Positions 32,301 to 42,302 of a stretch of DNA of 64,000 bases are shown here, in pieces; position 1 is the first letter of the stretch, and every line of letters starts with the position of its first letter. The translations under genes were made by a program, and so were the position numbers. The stretch is from Saccharomycopsis fibuligera x Saccharomycopsis cf. fibuligera (taxonomy: Eukaryota > Ascomycota > Saccharomycetes > Ascoideales > Saccharomycopsidaceae): assembly GCA_001936135.1 (NCBI GenBank), contig CP012816.1, positions 2,111,501 through 2,175,500 of the forward strand. The letters run 5' to 3'. The notes under the pieces were generated by a model. It saw only the letters and a list, made by a program, of their open reading frames with translations, had not been told where the DNA came from and did not search any database.

Positions 32301-34187
32301 GCAGCCGGCACAGCAGCTGCTATCGGAGGTGCTATTGGTGCTGGATTGCACAAACTTTCCGGTGATGATGATGATTCTGGCAGATCAACTCCAGTCAAGA
32401 GAAACAATCCTTTTCTTGCTGGATTTTCTGGTGCTTCTAATCAGAATAATCATAATAGTAAAAACAGCGCTGAAGAACTCAGTAACAATTTCAACAGAGA
32501 ATTCCACTCTGAAAATCGTCAGTTTACAGATGCTGGATTTCCATCAAGCAACGAAGATAATGAAGTTAGAACCCCATCTTCCAACACCCATGAAAGCGGT
32601 GATGATATTAATGATGTTGACGCGTTCAACAATTTCACTGAATTCCCATCTCAAGCTGATTTCGAAAGTCGTTTCAATGATGAACATTTGAAATCGCCTA
32701 CTAACACTGAAAAGGCAACTACTATAACTACAAAGGGTACTCCCGACACTTCTCCTCCGGCTTCTGATTTCCAATTTGGTATGCCTAACACTGCATTGCA
32801 ATTACCTCCATATGGTATCACTAGACCAGAGTCGTTGACTTCATCTGTTCAAAATAATGCGCCATTGTCAATTCGTGGAGATATTGATGATTCTGCTCCT
32901 GACTCACCAGCAAGAACTATTGATGAGCCAGTCAGAGCTCCGGATTCTTCTAACGTCTTTGACAATAACAGTCACCAGGGTGACCAAGTTCTAACATCGT
33001 CATTGGCAGCTGGCGCTTCTAATGCTCTTTATCGAATCCCTGGAAACACTGACTCCACTCAGGGTAATAACGAAGACTGGTTTGATGATCACAGTGCTGC
33101 TCCAAAGAGTGTAAGTGAAGAGACCGCTCATGAAGAAGAGCTGCTTCCAAAAGTGCAAGACTTGAACATTCGTACTAACTCCATCACATCAGTAAACTCA
33201 GACGAATTTACTGATGCTCGTGAAGATCTCATATCTCCGACGGCAGCCACGTTAGCAGAAAAATCCAACAAGAATAGTTCCACTATAAGCAATGTCATCA
33301 ACAATGGCAGCAAACAGAACTTTGATACTTTTGATGCTGCATTTGATAGCTTATCACCAGCTGGCCATGAAAATGATGATGTGCATGATTTTACTGATAG
33401 CAGTAATGGGAACTATGATGCACCAGAAGCACATAGTAATAGTTCGCCATTTGGATTAGACAACAAGTCAGTATCAACGTTACTTGCCAACAAAGGTTTG
33501 CAACCCGCACATTCTGCGGAACCTAATAGTAATACTGTAACTAACGGTACTACAGGTACTACTGGTACTACTGGTGCTACTGGTGCTACTGGTGTTGCTG
33601 CTACTGCTGCCAGTGTTGCTCTTTCCAGTGACTCAAATGGTGACAAAAAGGAATCAAAGGGCAAGCAAATTGACGATTTTGATGCTGCTTTTAATGACTT
33701 GGAGCCGGTTAGTGAGACACCCAAGAAGGATAGCTATGCTGGTGAATCAGAATTAGATACAATTAGAAAATCCCATGATTTCGATGATTTCGATGCTGCG
33801 TTTGATAATTTGAGTCCAGCTGCAAATGATACTAAAGCTGATGACGAGTTTGAAATCACAGGTTTTCCTGGTCAAGATTTTGCTACAAATGAAGCTAAAT
33901 CTGGTGCTACTAAAGGAGATCACCAACAGCAACCTCACGATGATTTTGATTCTGCTTTTGATAAGTTGAGTCCAGCAGAACAAGTTAAAAGTGATGGACT
34001 TGATGATTTTGATGATGATTTTGATAATCTTACTGCATTGCCAGATAAATCAGATTCTAAATTTGATGACGAGTTTGATGACTTTGACACTAATTTTCCT
34101 GATTTGAGTCAACAAAAAAAGCCTGGCAATGGTCAAGTCTCAAAAAAAAATGATAACGATGAGTTTGACTCTGCTTTTAACATTTGA
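29370..34187 (+). CDS. EDE1: EH-domain endocytic scaffold Ede1, spliced: exons 29370-29379 and 29539-34187
   Basis: The frame of the long exon is open upstream of any ATG to an acceptor at 29538, and an ATG at 29370 followed by GTAAGT completes it. The spliced protein starts MSSNSTGALPSS, leading into FQPLTPEEKKLYSKIF, which matches the first EH domain of yeast Ede1. It has 1,552 residues: EH1 about 13-110, EH2 about 150-245, EH3 about 325-420 (each with the DxxGxG calcium-loop-like pattern), Pro/Gln-rich linkers with a polyQ run (about 637-658), coiled coil (about 677-870) and a long acidic tail. Ede1/Eps15 arrives early at clathrin endocytic sites and binds NPF-motif adaptors. The tail carries seven DFDxAF-type repeats. 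No C-terminal UBA domain, present in S. cerevisiae Ede1, is recognisable. Confidence 0.93.
29380..29538 (+). other. EDE1 intron after a 10-nt first exon
   Basis: 159 nt, donor GTAAGT, branch-like TATTAAC about 14 nt before acceptor TTTTAG. Exon 1 supplies ATGTCAAGTA, three codons plus one base, which is exactly the phase needed by exon 2. Confidence 0.87.
31441..31503 (+). repeat. CAA/CAG tract encoding polyQ in Ede1
   Basis: About 20 consecutive Gln codons, mixed CAA and CAG, immediately before the coiled coil. Confidence 0.88.
33319..34187 (+). repeat. Seven DFDxAF-type motif repeats at the Ede1 C-terminus
   Basis: The encoded motifs are FDTFDAAFDSLSPAG, IDDFDAAFNDLEPV, FDDFDAAFDNLSPAA, HDDFDSAFDKLSPAE, LDDFDDDFDNLTALP, FDDEFDDFDTNFPDLS and NDEFDSAFNI, separated by acidic linkers of varying length. 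They are repeated at protein level, with diverged codons. Confidence 0.85.
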
Positions 34188-35129
34188 TTATGTTCAGATA
34201 AAAAAGTTAGGTTTTCTGGAAAAAAAAAAAAAAAGTAAATAGATGGAAAGTGCAAAAGCACTGACAATTTTTGAATTGTGCACAAGATTTAAATTTATCT
34301 GGTTTATTTGATTTCGTTTAATTGTTTTACATATATACGCGTATAATGTTGATATTATTAGTTTCTTTGACTTGTTTCATTAAAAAAGTAGAGGCAATTC
34401 TGCATGTAGATCATCAGCGCGTAGTACCTTGCGGGTTTTAGTTCCCAATTTTGATCACGATACCATGTCGTGCGGATGTCATGTGGATGTTTTTTTAAAA
34501 AAATAAACGCTTATTTGTTCAGTCCTTATGACGTTTTTGCGAGCTCCGGCGACGTTTTCTTTTCTTTTCTTTTTATGATTTATGAGACAAAAAGGAGTTC
34601 GATTTTTAAAAAGAGCATAAATTTCATTTATGTCTCCGGCTTAAGTTTCAATTCTCAGTACAGTACCACTTCTTTGATGCAGACACCTAAAATTAACTAA
34701 CTTTAATGCCCGAAAAAGCTCCTTTCCTGGAGACCTTCCTTTAACCAGTATTCATCGAAGAAGTTATGAATTGGCTCATCAATTTTAAACAAAATATATA
34801 TTTATGTATATGTGTATATTATGTGTATATTACTACGGTGTATCTCAGTCCGATAAAACCCTCCCTCCCCTCTCCTGCAGCCACATGCGATGACCTGTGC
34901 AGAGGTTGTGAGCGCTTGTGGCAATGCATATACTATGCATACACTCAGTATATAACCACAGCACTTCCTTTTTCCTTTTGGTCTTGCTAAAGGCGATGAT
35001 CTGGTTTTTACTCTAGTAGTGGGCGGCTATTGCTTCTCATAACACCCATTTCTTTCTCTTCTGCTTCTTCTTCTACTTCTATTTTTGCTTTTTGGTGACA
35101 GAGTCTTCACCCGAATATTTTTGTTAAGA
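34188..35129. other. Intergenic: EDE1 3' flank and F-box/LRR gene promoter
   Basis: 940 bp between tandem plus-strand genes. T-rich and pyrimidine-rich stretches occur at 34480-34580 and 35030-35100. No gene is recognised. Confidence 0.55.
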
Positions 35130-36683
35130 ATGGACCAATCTGTTTTGCGGCTCCCAAATGAAATTCTCATAAAAGTGCTTCGACATCTTCCTCTCGAGAA
35201 TCTTTGCGAGATTGTAAAAATTGCTCCAACACTCAAAGATCTAATCGATTACATTCTTTTTGAAAATATAGTCATTGTTATCAAAGACTCGGACAAATGG
35301 AACCCATTTCGTATGAGGATAAATGGTTTCACCTTCACTCACGATTTCTCGGCTTCCAGAAACATTTGTCTTGTTTTCTTGAGCGATTTGCACAAATTAC
35401 ATACTATAGATAAACGATGGGTCAGGTTTGTTACTATAAAATGTAATGATTATATGAATAAACATTTAATCTCGGCAGAACATGTTGAATTACATTGCAT
35501 TGGTACTTTGAGCGGGACTAGCAACTTAGATACAATATCGGAATTTGTTTCTGCTATTCCTAACTTGCAAGTCTTTGAAAACTATTGTCCTTACATTAAC
35601 TTACCGATCAACAAGATAAACGCTAGATGTTTCACTATCCATGCCAAATCTCAAAATGTTGTCAAGTTTAATGAAGCTTTTGCCGAACGGCTTGATGTTA
35701 AGTTCTATCGATCACAGATAGAGTCTGTGGATTTTGCAAGATTTAATCTTCGAAATTTGAAATCGTTGTCTATTGAGCATAGTATTAGACATTTCAATGG
35801 TTCTGACCTCCAGTTGCCCTTTTTGGAACTGCTATCTTTGAAAAACAACCGTATTTCATCATATCAGAACGTTACTTCCAAGTACTTGCCTAGTCTAGTG
35901 GAATTAAATCTATCAAATAACTATCTTGACTTTTTAGTGGAGCCGATCAGTTTCCCTGAATTAAAGTCGCTAGATTTGAGCGACAACAAAATTTATAGGA
36001 TTAAAAACTTACTGGAATTGCCAAAATTGGAAACTCTCAATCTAGACAGCAACAAAATAACAGAGATTGAAAATTTGGAAAGCTGCCCACATTTGCGTTG
36101 TTTACAGTTGAACAACAATAACATTGCTTCTATAGGTGGTTTGGAACATTTGCATAATTTACAAATACTTGATTTATCTTATAATCAGATTGAAAATCTT
36201 AACTGGAAGTTGCCGTTGTCAAACAACTTGACTGAGTTGTATTTAAGAAGCAACTGTATTTATAAGCTAGAGCGGCTTGAAAATTGTCATTGGCTCAAAA
36301 CGTTAGTGTTAACAAACAATCACATTGCCAAATTATGCAACTTGGAACATTGCGTGCTGCTTGAGTCCTTAATGCTTGACTTTAATGAATTAACTCGAAT
36401 TGAAAATTTGGAGTCAATGGCAAGATTAAAACAGTTGAACCTCTCAGGGAACAAAATTCGCAAAATTGAGAATTTGAATCATATGGACAATTTAGTAGAA
36501 TTGAACTTGAATAATAACAATATTAGAACTGTGGAAAACTTAGATAACTTGCATTGTTTGAAAACCCTTTACTTGTATCATAACAATTGTATCAATAAAC
36601 TTGATCATAAAATGAATATTGACTACTATCATACTGGCCAAGGTAAGCAAGTTAGTGCATATACTTCTGCTCAATGCTTTTGA
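35130..36683 (+). CDS. F-box / leucine-rich-repeat protein
   Basis: 517 residues from the ATG at 35130; the frame runs 15 codons further upstream without an ATG. The N-terminus (LRLPNEILIKVLRHLP) is a typical F-box, implying binding to Skp1 in an SCF ubiquitin ligase. Residues 215-500 are about twelve SDS22-type leucine-rich repeats of 22 residues (for example LKSLDLSDNKIYRIKNL and LKQLNLSGNKIRKIENL), a likely substrate-binding surface. It is longer than Sds22 and has an F-box, so it is not that phosphatase regulator. Three CTG codons (residues 234, 295, 410) fall at variable, not leucine-consensus, repeat positions. The specific target is unknown. Confidence 0.82.
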   Translation: MDQSVLRLPNEILIKVLRHLPLENLCEIVKIAPTLKDLIDYILFENIVIVIKDSDKWNPFRMRINGFTFTHDFSASRNICLVFLSDLHKLHTIDKRWVRFVTIKCNDYMNKHLISAEHVELHCIGTLSGTSNLDTISEFVSAIPNLQVFENYCPYINLPINKINARCFTIHAKSQNVVKFNEAFAERLDVKFYRSQIESVDFARFNLRNLKSLSIEHSIRHFNGSDLQLPFLELLSLKNNRISSYQNVTSKYLPSLVELNLSNNYLDFLVEPISFPELKSLDLSDNKIYRIKNLLELPKLETLNLDSNKITEIENLESCPHLRCLQLNNNNIASIGGLEHLHNLQILDLSYNQIENLNWKLPLSNNLTELYLRSNCIYKLERLENCHWLKTLVLTNNHIAKLCNLEHCVLLESLMLDFNELTRIENLESMARLKQLNLSGNKIRKIENLNHMDNLVELNLNNNNIRTVENLDNLHCLKTLYLYHNNCINKLDHKMNIDYYHTGQGKQVSAYTSAQCF

Positions 36684-37713
36684 AATTCAACTTATCATAT
36701 TTTGGCATTTCTCATTCCTTTTTTTTTTTTTATATACTTTTTCATTTCATGCTTTTTTTTTATTTGCTGGTTGTTAGTTCTTGTGTAGCAAGGGTTATCA
36801 GCAAATTAAGCGATAGTATATCACTTACATACATTTTAATAGAAAACAGTGATCGTTTCTGGTTGAACAGTCGAGTATTAAGAAGTGTTGTGATAGAGGA
36901 ACTATATTCTATAAACAAGAAGACAATGGTCACTACTTACAGTTGAGATCATATGCGTTGGACATCCGAAGTAACAATAAAAGTAGAATTAGGTAAGCTA
37001 CTTATAAACTTATGTTACACCCTGTGAAATAAAAAGATATTGAACTGAGATGCAAAACTACGTTTATGGTCATCAGCAAATAAATTTATTCTTGATTTCC
37101 GTCGATTCATCTGATAGCTACATGTACACTGCAGTCTTAACAGAAGAATTCGAATCTATATCTTTGGACTTGACTTTTTGAGATTTTTTTTTTTTTTTGT
37201 CCTTCAGAAATTGTAACAAAATTGACTAAATATCTTTTTCTACTAAACTATAAAACATTTTCCTTTTATATTTTCAGAAAACGAACTTCGCTATTTTTGC
37301 AAAACAGACGTATTATGATTAAATTAAGCCCCTTGCACTCTTTATTTCGGGGAGTTATTGAAATGATTTACAAGTATGCTACTGAAAATATGAAATAAAA
37401 TAGAGATATATGACATCAAATGCATATAAAATCTAGCATACAAGGACCCAGAAAAAGTGTACGCAAAGCCAGAAAGTCTTTCAATGGGTTCTGTTAGATA
37501 AGAACATTGAAAAGACAAAATAAAAGGGAAAAAGGAGCTGAATCAAGAAAATAAGTAGTCGAACGTAAGCATCATAAAACCAAAAAAACCAAACATAAAC
37601 AAAAAAAAATAAAAAATGAAAAAATGAAAAAATAAATAAAAATAAAAAATGAAAAAATGAAAAAATAAACAAAAAACCAATATAACCAAAAGAAACTAAA
37701 CGTTAGACATTAA
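36684..37713. other. Convergent intergenic region
   Basis: 1 kb between the 3' ends of the F-box/LRR gene and the MNN1-family gene. Contains a short tandem repeat of AAAAAATG units at 37611-37676. No gene is recognised; the frame at 36674-36946 is hydrophobic and non-conserved in appearance. Confidence 0.6.
37611..37676. repeat. A-rich tandem repeat
   Basis: Two copies of a block made of two AAAAAATG units followed by AAAAAATAAA, within 66 bp just downstream of the MNN1-family gene. Confidence 0.75.
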
Positions 37714-40251
37714 TTATTCGTTCTCCCCTTTAACAAGTTTCTCTAATTCTTTTTGCCCTGGTGCTTCTACTTCAATTTCATCAGGTAATTTGTAGCCATC
37801 AACATAATTAGAAATCCACAAATCTCCTAAAAACTCAGAAATCAACTTAGTATTTTCATCAAATTCAACTGCTTTTCCATGAAATTCCTCTGGAAGCCCC
37901 TCATTTGTAATTCTTTCTTCATCTTTGGATATATAAGCGCACCATAAATAACCTAAACATTCTGCTCTTTTTTTCCAAGTTCGTTCAAGGTTTGGATCAT
38001 CTTCTTTTGTGAGCCCTTTATAATACCTTTTAACATCTACAGTAGGCAATATTGCATAATTTATCCTTGTTGGTAAATTATAATAATATTTTAGCTTCTT
38101 TTGGAGTTCCGTCTTGCCCTTTTTTATGTTGAAGAATTTGCTCCATTTATAAGATAAACTATCCATTTCATAAGTATCCAAATTTTTGCAATTTTTAAAT
38201 CCAGAATTCATCCATAATAGTTTTCCATCTTCACTAACATGTCCTGGGTGTGATGAGCAAACTTCCTCGTTAAGCTTTGAAGCTTTAGAAAATCTATATT
38301 TTTCCTGACTTTTCTCACCAATTGCATATGCCGAATCTCTGTTAAATTCAAAATTTTCATCACCAGCAATTGCCATCCCCATCCAAAATAATTCTTTGTC
38401 TCCCCAAACTCGAACCGAACTTGGTTCATACAACTGTAATTGCATAGTGGTGATGACCCCAGTAAGATGTTGTTTCTTGTTTAGCACTACTATCCCAGCT
38501 TCCATGTAATGAACATAATTATATTTAATATATCTGTTATCAAGAGTTTTGCTTGATATTTCCGGGATGTCAAACAACGTCTGATCTACTTTTGTTGGGA
38601 ACAATTTTTTAAAAAACTTGCTATCACCTAGCTTTTGTTTTTCATAAATTTCTCTATCCTTGAAAAAAAAAGTACCTGACTTGGAATATTGGGGACTCCG
38701 GAAAAACTCGACAGGATCAATAAACGGTATCACATCGAGATCCATCAAAATCATTTCTTCAAATGAGTTGAAAAATGTGGCAAGTAGCTTATTAGCGTAC
38801 CTACTGAAATAACGAGAGTATTCGGGAGTGATTGATCGTTTAACATTCACGAACCACACCTCTTGTTTGGAAAACTCGGTAGGCAAGATTTTAGATATTT
38901 TGTGAAATGAGTATGGCAATTCTGTTTCACTTCTAGCAGCATTGAGAATTTTTTGTCGAGATACTTTAGATAAATCACCTTTGTGAATTATTTGTATAGG
39001 TAGCTTATTATTAAGTCCTCTAAGGATTTTAATAAGGTTTTGTGCTTCACTAACATATGCGTCGCTAGCTGTCATAACTATGCCTTTACCTTCGAATTTG
39101 GCCTTCAATGATTCAACAAAACATTTTTCTACTTTAGTATCCAGTTCTGGTTGCTCTTTATAATCTACTTGTAGATTTTTCTCACTTTCTTTGAGTTGCT
39201 TGTGTTTTTCCTTTTGTTGAGATGTTGGTAATATAATTTCGGAATCATTGAATTGATATCCAAACTGATTGGAACTGATAGTATAGTTTCCAGAACTGTC
39301 AACGGGGTCTTTTTGCATAATCTCATTGACTTTTGGAAATTCTTCAAAACTGTTGTTATTCCATCTCTCAAACCTTGGGGCTTTTCCTGTCAACCATGGG
39401 AAAAGTCTTGACTCAATATCCAGACACAGTCTTTCACCATTTCTTTTACCAATAGTACCAAGTTGTTCTCCTTTAGCTTTTGAGAGGTCTACTTTATTAT
39501 CTAGAAAACATTTTCCAAAAATTCTCAAATGTGTCAATCCATCCACAATCGTTTGCTCAATTTGCTCATTTCTTTTCAAGCTCTCTTCAAAATCTTTGTA
39601 AAACTGTTTGAACACTTTATTCGGAACAACTGACTGAGATATAATCCTCATAGATTCTTTTTCATCAGCTTCACTACTTTTGCTAGCTTTATTTGCTATT
39701 CTTTCTTTTTCTTTCTCAACTAGCTGATCTTTATACTCTTTTGTCTTAAGCTGAATATAGTCATCTAGTATAAGGAAATCTCTATTGTAGCCGACCCTTG
39801 AATTTTCTATAGCAGAGATATTCCAGTTCTCATCCAACTTGTAAAGATTGTCGAAGTAAGTTCTGCATTTGTCCTCGATACTTAGTACACTGATCTCAGT
39901 CTGGCCTTCGTCAACAATCTGTTTGTAAACCAGCGACGTGGAAATATTATGAGCATGAATCAAGTTCCATAGTTCGCTATGCACTTTTTCCGTAGATTGA
40001 AAGTACTTGCCGTAGTCGTAGTGCTTGAGCAGAGTGATTTTTTCGGAAATGGTTTGCACATTTCGGGTGTAGTCTGTTGAAAGTTGCAAACTGTGGATCG
40101 TAATTATAACGAGAATAGATATGAGGATAAGCAGCTTTCGAAACTTCTTCACAAATAGCCAGTACAAGCCAAGTATTTTGACCAACCAGTCCCAGAGAAA
40201 GCCATGGTAGTTCCTCGAGCGAAACGCAGTAAAATATGAGTTGTATATCAT
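37714..40251 (-). CDS. MNN1-family alpha-1,3-mannosyltransferase (full length)
   Basis: 845 residues, ATG at 40251. A type II topology is visible: a short basic cytoplasmic tail, then a signal anchor around residues 40-58 (KLLILISILVIITIHSLQL). A stem of roughly 300 residues follows, then the catalytic domain (KFEGKGIVMTASDAY onwards). DXD motif LMDLDVIP has its Asp at 504 and 506. RVWGDKELFWMGMA and CSSHPGHVSEDGKLLWMNSG are shared with the truncated paralogue at 1-1530. Such enzymes add terminal alpha-1,3-mannose to mannoproteins in the Golgi using GDP-mannose. The two genes are 36 kb apart, so they are dispersed rather than tandem copies. Linkage specificity is not certain. Confidence 0.9.
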   Translation of the reverse strand: MIYNSYFTAFRSRNYHGFLWDWLVKILGLYWLFVKKFRKLLILISILVIITIHSLQLSTDYTRNVQTISEKITLLKHYDYGKYFQSTEKVHSELWNLIHAHNISTSLVYKQIVDEGQTEISVLSIEDKCRTYFDNLYKLDENWNISAIENSRVGYNRDFLILDDYIQLKTKEYKDQLVEKEKERIANKASKSSEADEKESMRIISQSVVPNKVFKQFYKDFEESLKRNEQIEQTIVDGLTHLRIFGKCFLDNKVDLSKAKGEQLGTIGKRNGERLCLDIESRLFPWLTGKAPRFERWNNNSFEEFPKVNEIMQKDPVDSSGNYTISSNQFGYQFNDSEIILPTSQQKEKHKQLKESEKNLQVDYKEQPELDTKVEKCFVESLKAKFEGKGIVMTASDAYVSEAQNLIKILRGLNNKLPIQIIHKGDLSKVSRQKILNAARSETELPYSFHKISKILPTEFSKQEVWFVNVKRSITPEYSRYFSRYANKLLATFFNSFEEMILMDLDVIPFIDPVEFFRSPQYSKSGTFFFKDREIYEKQKLGDSKFFKKLFPTKVDQTLFDIPEISSKTLDNRYIKYNYVHYMEAGIVVLNKKQHLTGVITTMQLQLYEPSSVRVWGDKELFWMGMAIAGDENFEFNRDSAYAIGEKSQEKYRFSKASKLNEEVCSSHPGHVSEDGKLLWMNSGFKNCKNLDTYEMDSLSYKWSKFFNIKKGKTELQKKLKYYYNLPTRINYAILPTVDVKRYYKGLTKEDDPNLERTWKKRAECLGYLWCAYISKDEERITNEGLPEEFHGKAVEFDENTKLISEFLGDLWISNYVDGYKLPDEIEVEAPGQKELEKLVKGENE

Positions 40252-40790
40252 GGTATGGCTGGTGTAGTGCCGTGGCTTTTACTTCTTTCAAGAGCTGTAA
40301 TCATACAGTTTTGACGTAATATATCCCACTAGTTGTCAATGCTGTTTATGTTTCGCCGCTATTGTTAGTGCAAGAGATACATGAGCTCATAACCAGTGGC
40401 AGTTCATAATTTTTAGAATTTGGCAGTTGACGTTTCTAGTTTCATTTCACAGCAACAGCAACAGCAATAATTAATCCACGAGGCTGTCACTATCAGTCGA
40501 GTCACAGTTGCTGTCCATTTCAACGCCTTTAAACTTATATCTCGGCGATCGCGAAATCATAAAATGGCAGCGAATCTCGCTTCTCGTAATTCCCAACAGC
40601 AATATACAACCTCAATACTTCCTATTTATAGCACCATCTCTTGCCTATTCTCCTTCTTACTCGCGCCGGTGAGACAACTTATGTAAGCACCAGCCACAAA
40701 CAGGAAAATCTGTGCAGATCTCAACATCGTCAACCACTGAAAAGCAAAATTAGTAACATTCAAAAGACCAAGAGCTGCTGTCTATCCACG
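40252..40790. promoter_or_regulatory. Divergent promoter region of the MNN1-family gene and TGL1
   Basis: 539 bp between two start codons. TATTTATA-like AT boxes occur near 40623. No specific regulator site is recognised. Confidence 0.5.
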
Positions 40791-42302
40791 ATGAAGTACC
40801 AACCATCTCTTCCCGAATCCCTTAATATGGCTTCGCTTTTTAGCATCTTTTTAAGGTCTGCTGTTTTCGTCCTCCAGATTCCCATCTTTCTTTTCCAATT
40901 TTTTGTCGATACCTGGTTCTTGAATGCTCCTGAAGCCCGCTCAAAGCCAGACAATATTAAGCACCATCTCCTTGAAGAACTAAAAGGCAAATCAGATGGT
41001 AGTCTGACCGAGGTTCTTTCACCGGATAAAAAAGGAAATATTACTAAAGTGGATATTGAAAAACAATCGCGATTTATTAACGAAGTCATAAATGCTGTTG
41101 ATATAATAGATATTGTCCATCTCCACGTCAATGCACAGGGCAGACATGTTTACAAGTGCTACGAGTACGTGGTTCAGACTGCTGACGGTTACCTTTTAGC
41201 CATTCATAGAATTATAAACTCAGAAACGAGAGCCAGTATGTCGCTGCATACCATACCTCCAGTTGTTTATTTTCACCATGGCCTTCTCACTAATAGCGAA
41301 TTATTCGTCTTGGGCGACACACATCCGAAAAACCTACCATTGTTATTGGCTGATCGAGGATTTGATGTCTGGTTAGGAAATAATAGAGGAAATAAATATT
41401 CTAGAAAACATGTCAATTTGTCTTCTAGCTCCAAAGAGTTCTGGGACTACTCATTGGATGAATTTGCTCTATATGATATTCCAAACACATTAGACTACAT
41501 TTTGCAAGTGACGAAAGTTGAAAAATTAACCTATATTGGTTTCAGTCAAGGGTCAGCTCAAGCGATAGCTGCATTTGCCCTCAATCCTAGACTAAATAAT
41601 ATTGTCAACTTGTTTGTTGGATTATCACCCGCAATGGTTCCAAAGGGAATCAACAACCCGATATTATCCAGCTTCATCAATGCTGCTCCTGCATTTTTGT
41701 TTAGATTGTTTGGTGAGCGCGCAATTCTTCCATCTGTGGTCTTTTGGCAAAAGCTAATGGGTCCTCTCAACTATGAGTTTGTTGTGGATAAATCTCTTAA
41801 GTTCTTGTTCAATTGGAATCATAAAAACATATCTAAAATACAAAAGAAAGTTGGGTATCCTCATTTGTTTTCGCCGACAAGTGTAAAGTCGGTGGTCCAC
41901 TGGTTTCAAATCATAACCAAGCATAGATTTCAAATGTACGACGAAGGTGGGTATGCTGGCTCCGCATTGACTGCTTTGAGTATGCATAATGCCCATAATA
42001 ATCATAGAGTTGCTCCATTTCCAGTGCAAACCATTACTACTCCATCTTTATTGATTTACGGAAAAAGTGACATGTTGATGGATATAGAGTTTACGAAAAA
42101 AAGCTTGGACAGTTGTCAAAAAATTGACATTATTGGTATTGACCATTATGAGCATATGGATACCTTATGGGCTACAGATGTCGAAGAATTGGTCTTTAAG
42201 CCCGTATTAGACCACATTATGACTATCAAACGCAACGAATTATTTTTAACTGACTCCAAAGGTTCACCTCGTTCTGAAAGCGACTCGGAAACTTTAGCAT
42301 GA
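40791..42302 (+). CDS. TGL1: Steryl ester hydrolase / lipase Tgl1
   Basis: 503 residues from the ATG at 40791. A hydrophobic N-terminal hairpin at about 15-40 (FLRSAVFVLQIPIFLFQFF) would seat the enzyme in the lipid-droplet membrane. The alpha/beta-hydrolase body has VVYFHHGLLTNSELF (oxyanion region), WLGNNRGNKYSRKH and the nucleophile elbow GFSQGSAQ with Ser252. Later blocks SPAMVPKGINNP, TSVKSVVHWFQI and the catalytic-His region HYEHMDTLW match yeast Tgl1. Tgl1 hydrolyses steryl esters on lipid droplets, releasing sterol and fatty acid. The related Yeh1/Yeh2 are the alternative. The stop overlaps the convergent gene's last 9 bp. Confidence 0.88.
   Translation: MKYQPSLPESLNMASLFSIFLRSAVFVLQIPIFLFQFFVDTWFLNAPEARSKPDNIKHHLLEELKGKSDGSLTEVLSPDKKGNITKVDIEKQSRFINEVINAVDIIDIVHLHVNAQGRHVYKCYEYVVQTADGYLLAIHRIINSETRASMSLHTIPPVVYFHHGLLTNSELFVLGDTHPKNLPLLLADRGFDVWLGNNRGNKYSRKHVNLSSSSKEFWDYSLDEFALYDIPNTLDYILQVTKVEKLTYIGFSQGSAQAIAAFALNPRLNNIVNLFVGLSPAMVPKGINNPILSSFINAAPAFLFRLFGERAILPSVVFWQKLMGPLNYEFVVDKSLKFLFNWNHKNISKIQKKVGYPHLFSPTSVKSVVHWFQIITKHRFQMYDEGGYAGSALTALSMHNAHNNHRVAPFPVQTITTPSLLIYGKSDMLMDIEFTKKSLDSCQKIDIIGIDHYEHMDTLWATDVEELVFKPVLDHIMTIKRNELFLTDSKGSPRSESDSETLA

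Noticed and set aside
35130-36683. F-box/LRR gene as SDS22
   Set aside because: The repeats are SDS22-like, but the protein is much longer and has an N-terminal F-box.
36674-36946. 90-codon hydrophobic frame after the F-box/LRR gene
   Set aside because: T-rich composition, overlaps the preceding stop, no conserved pattern.
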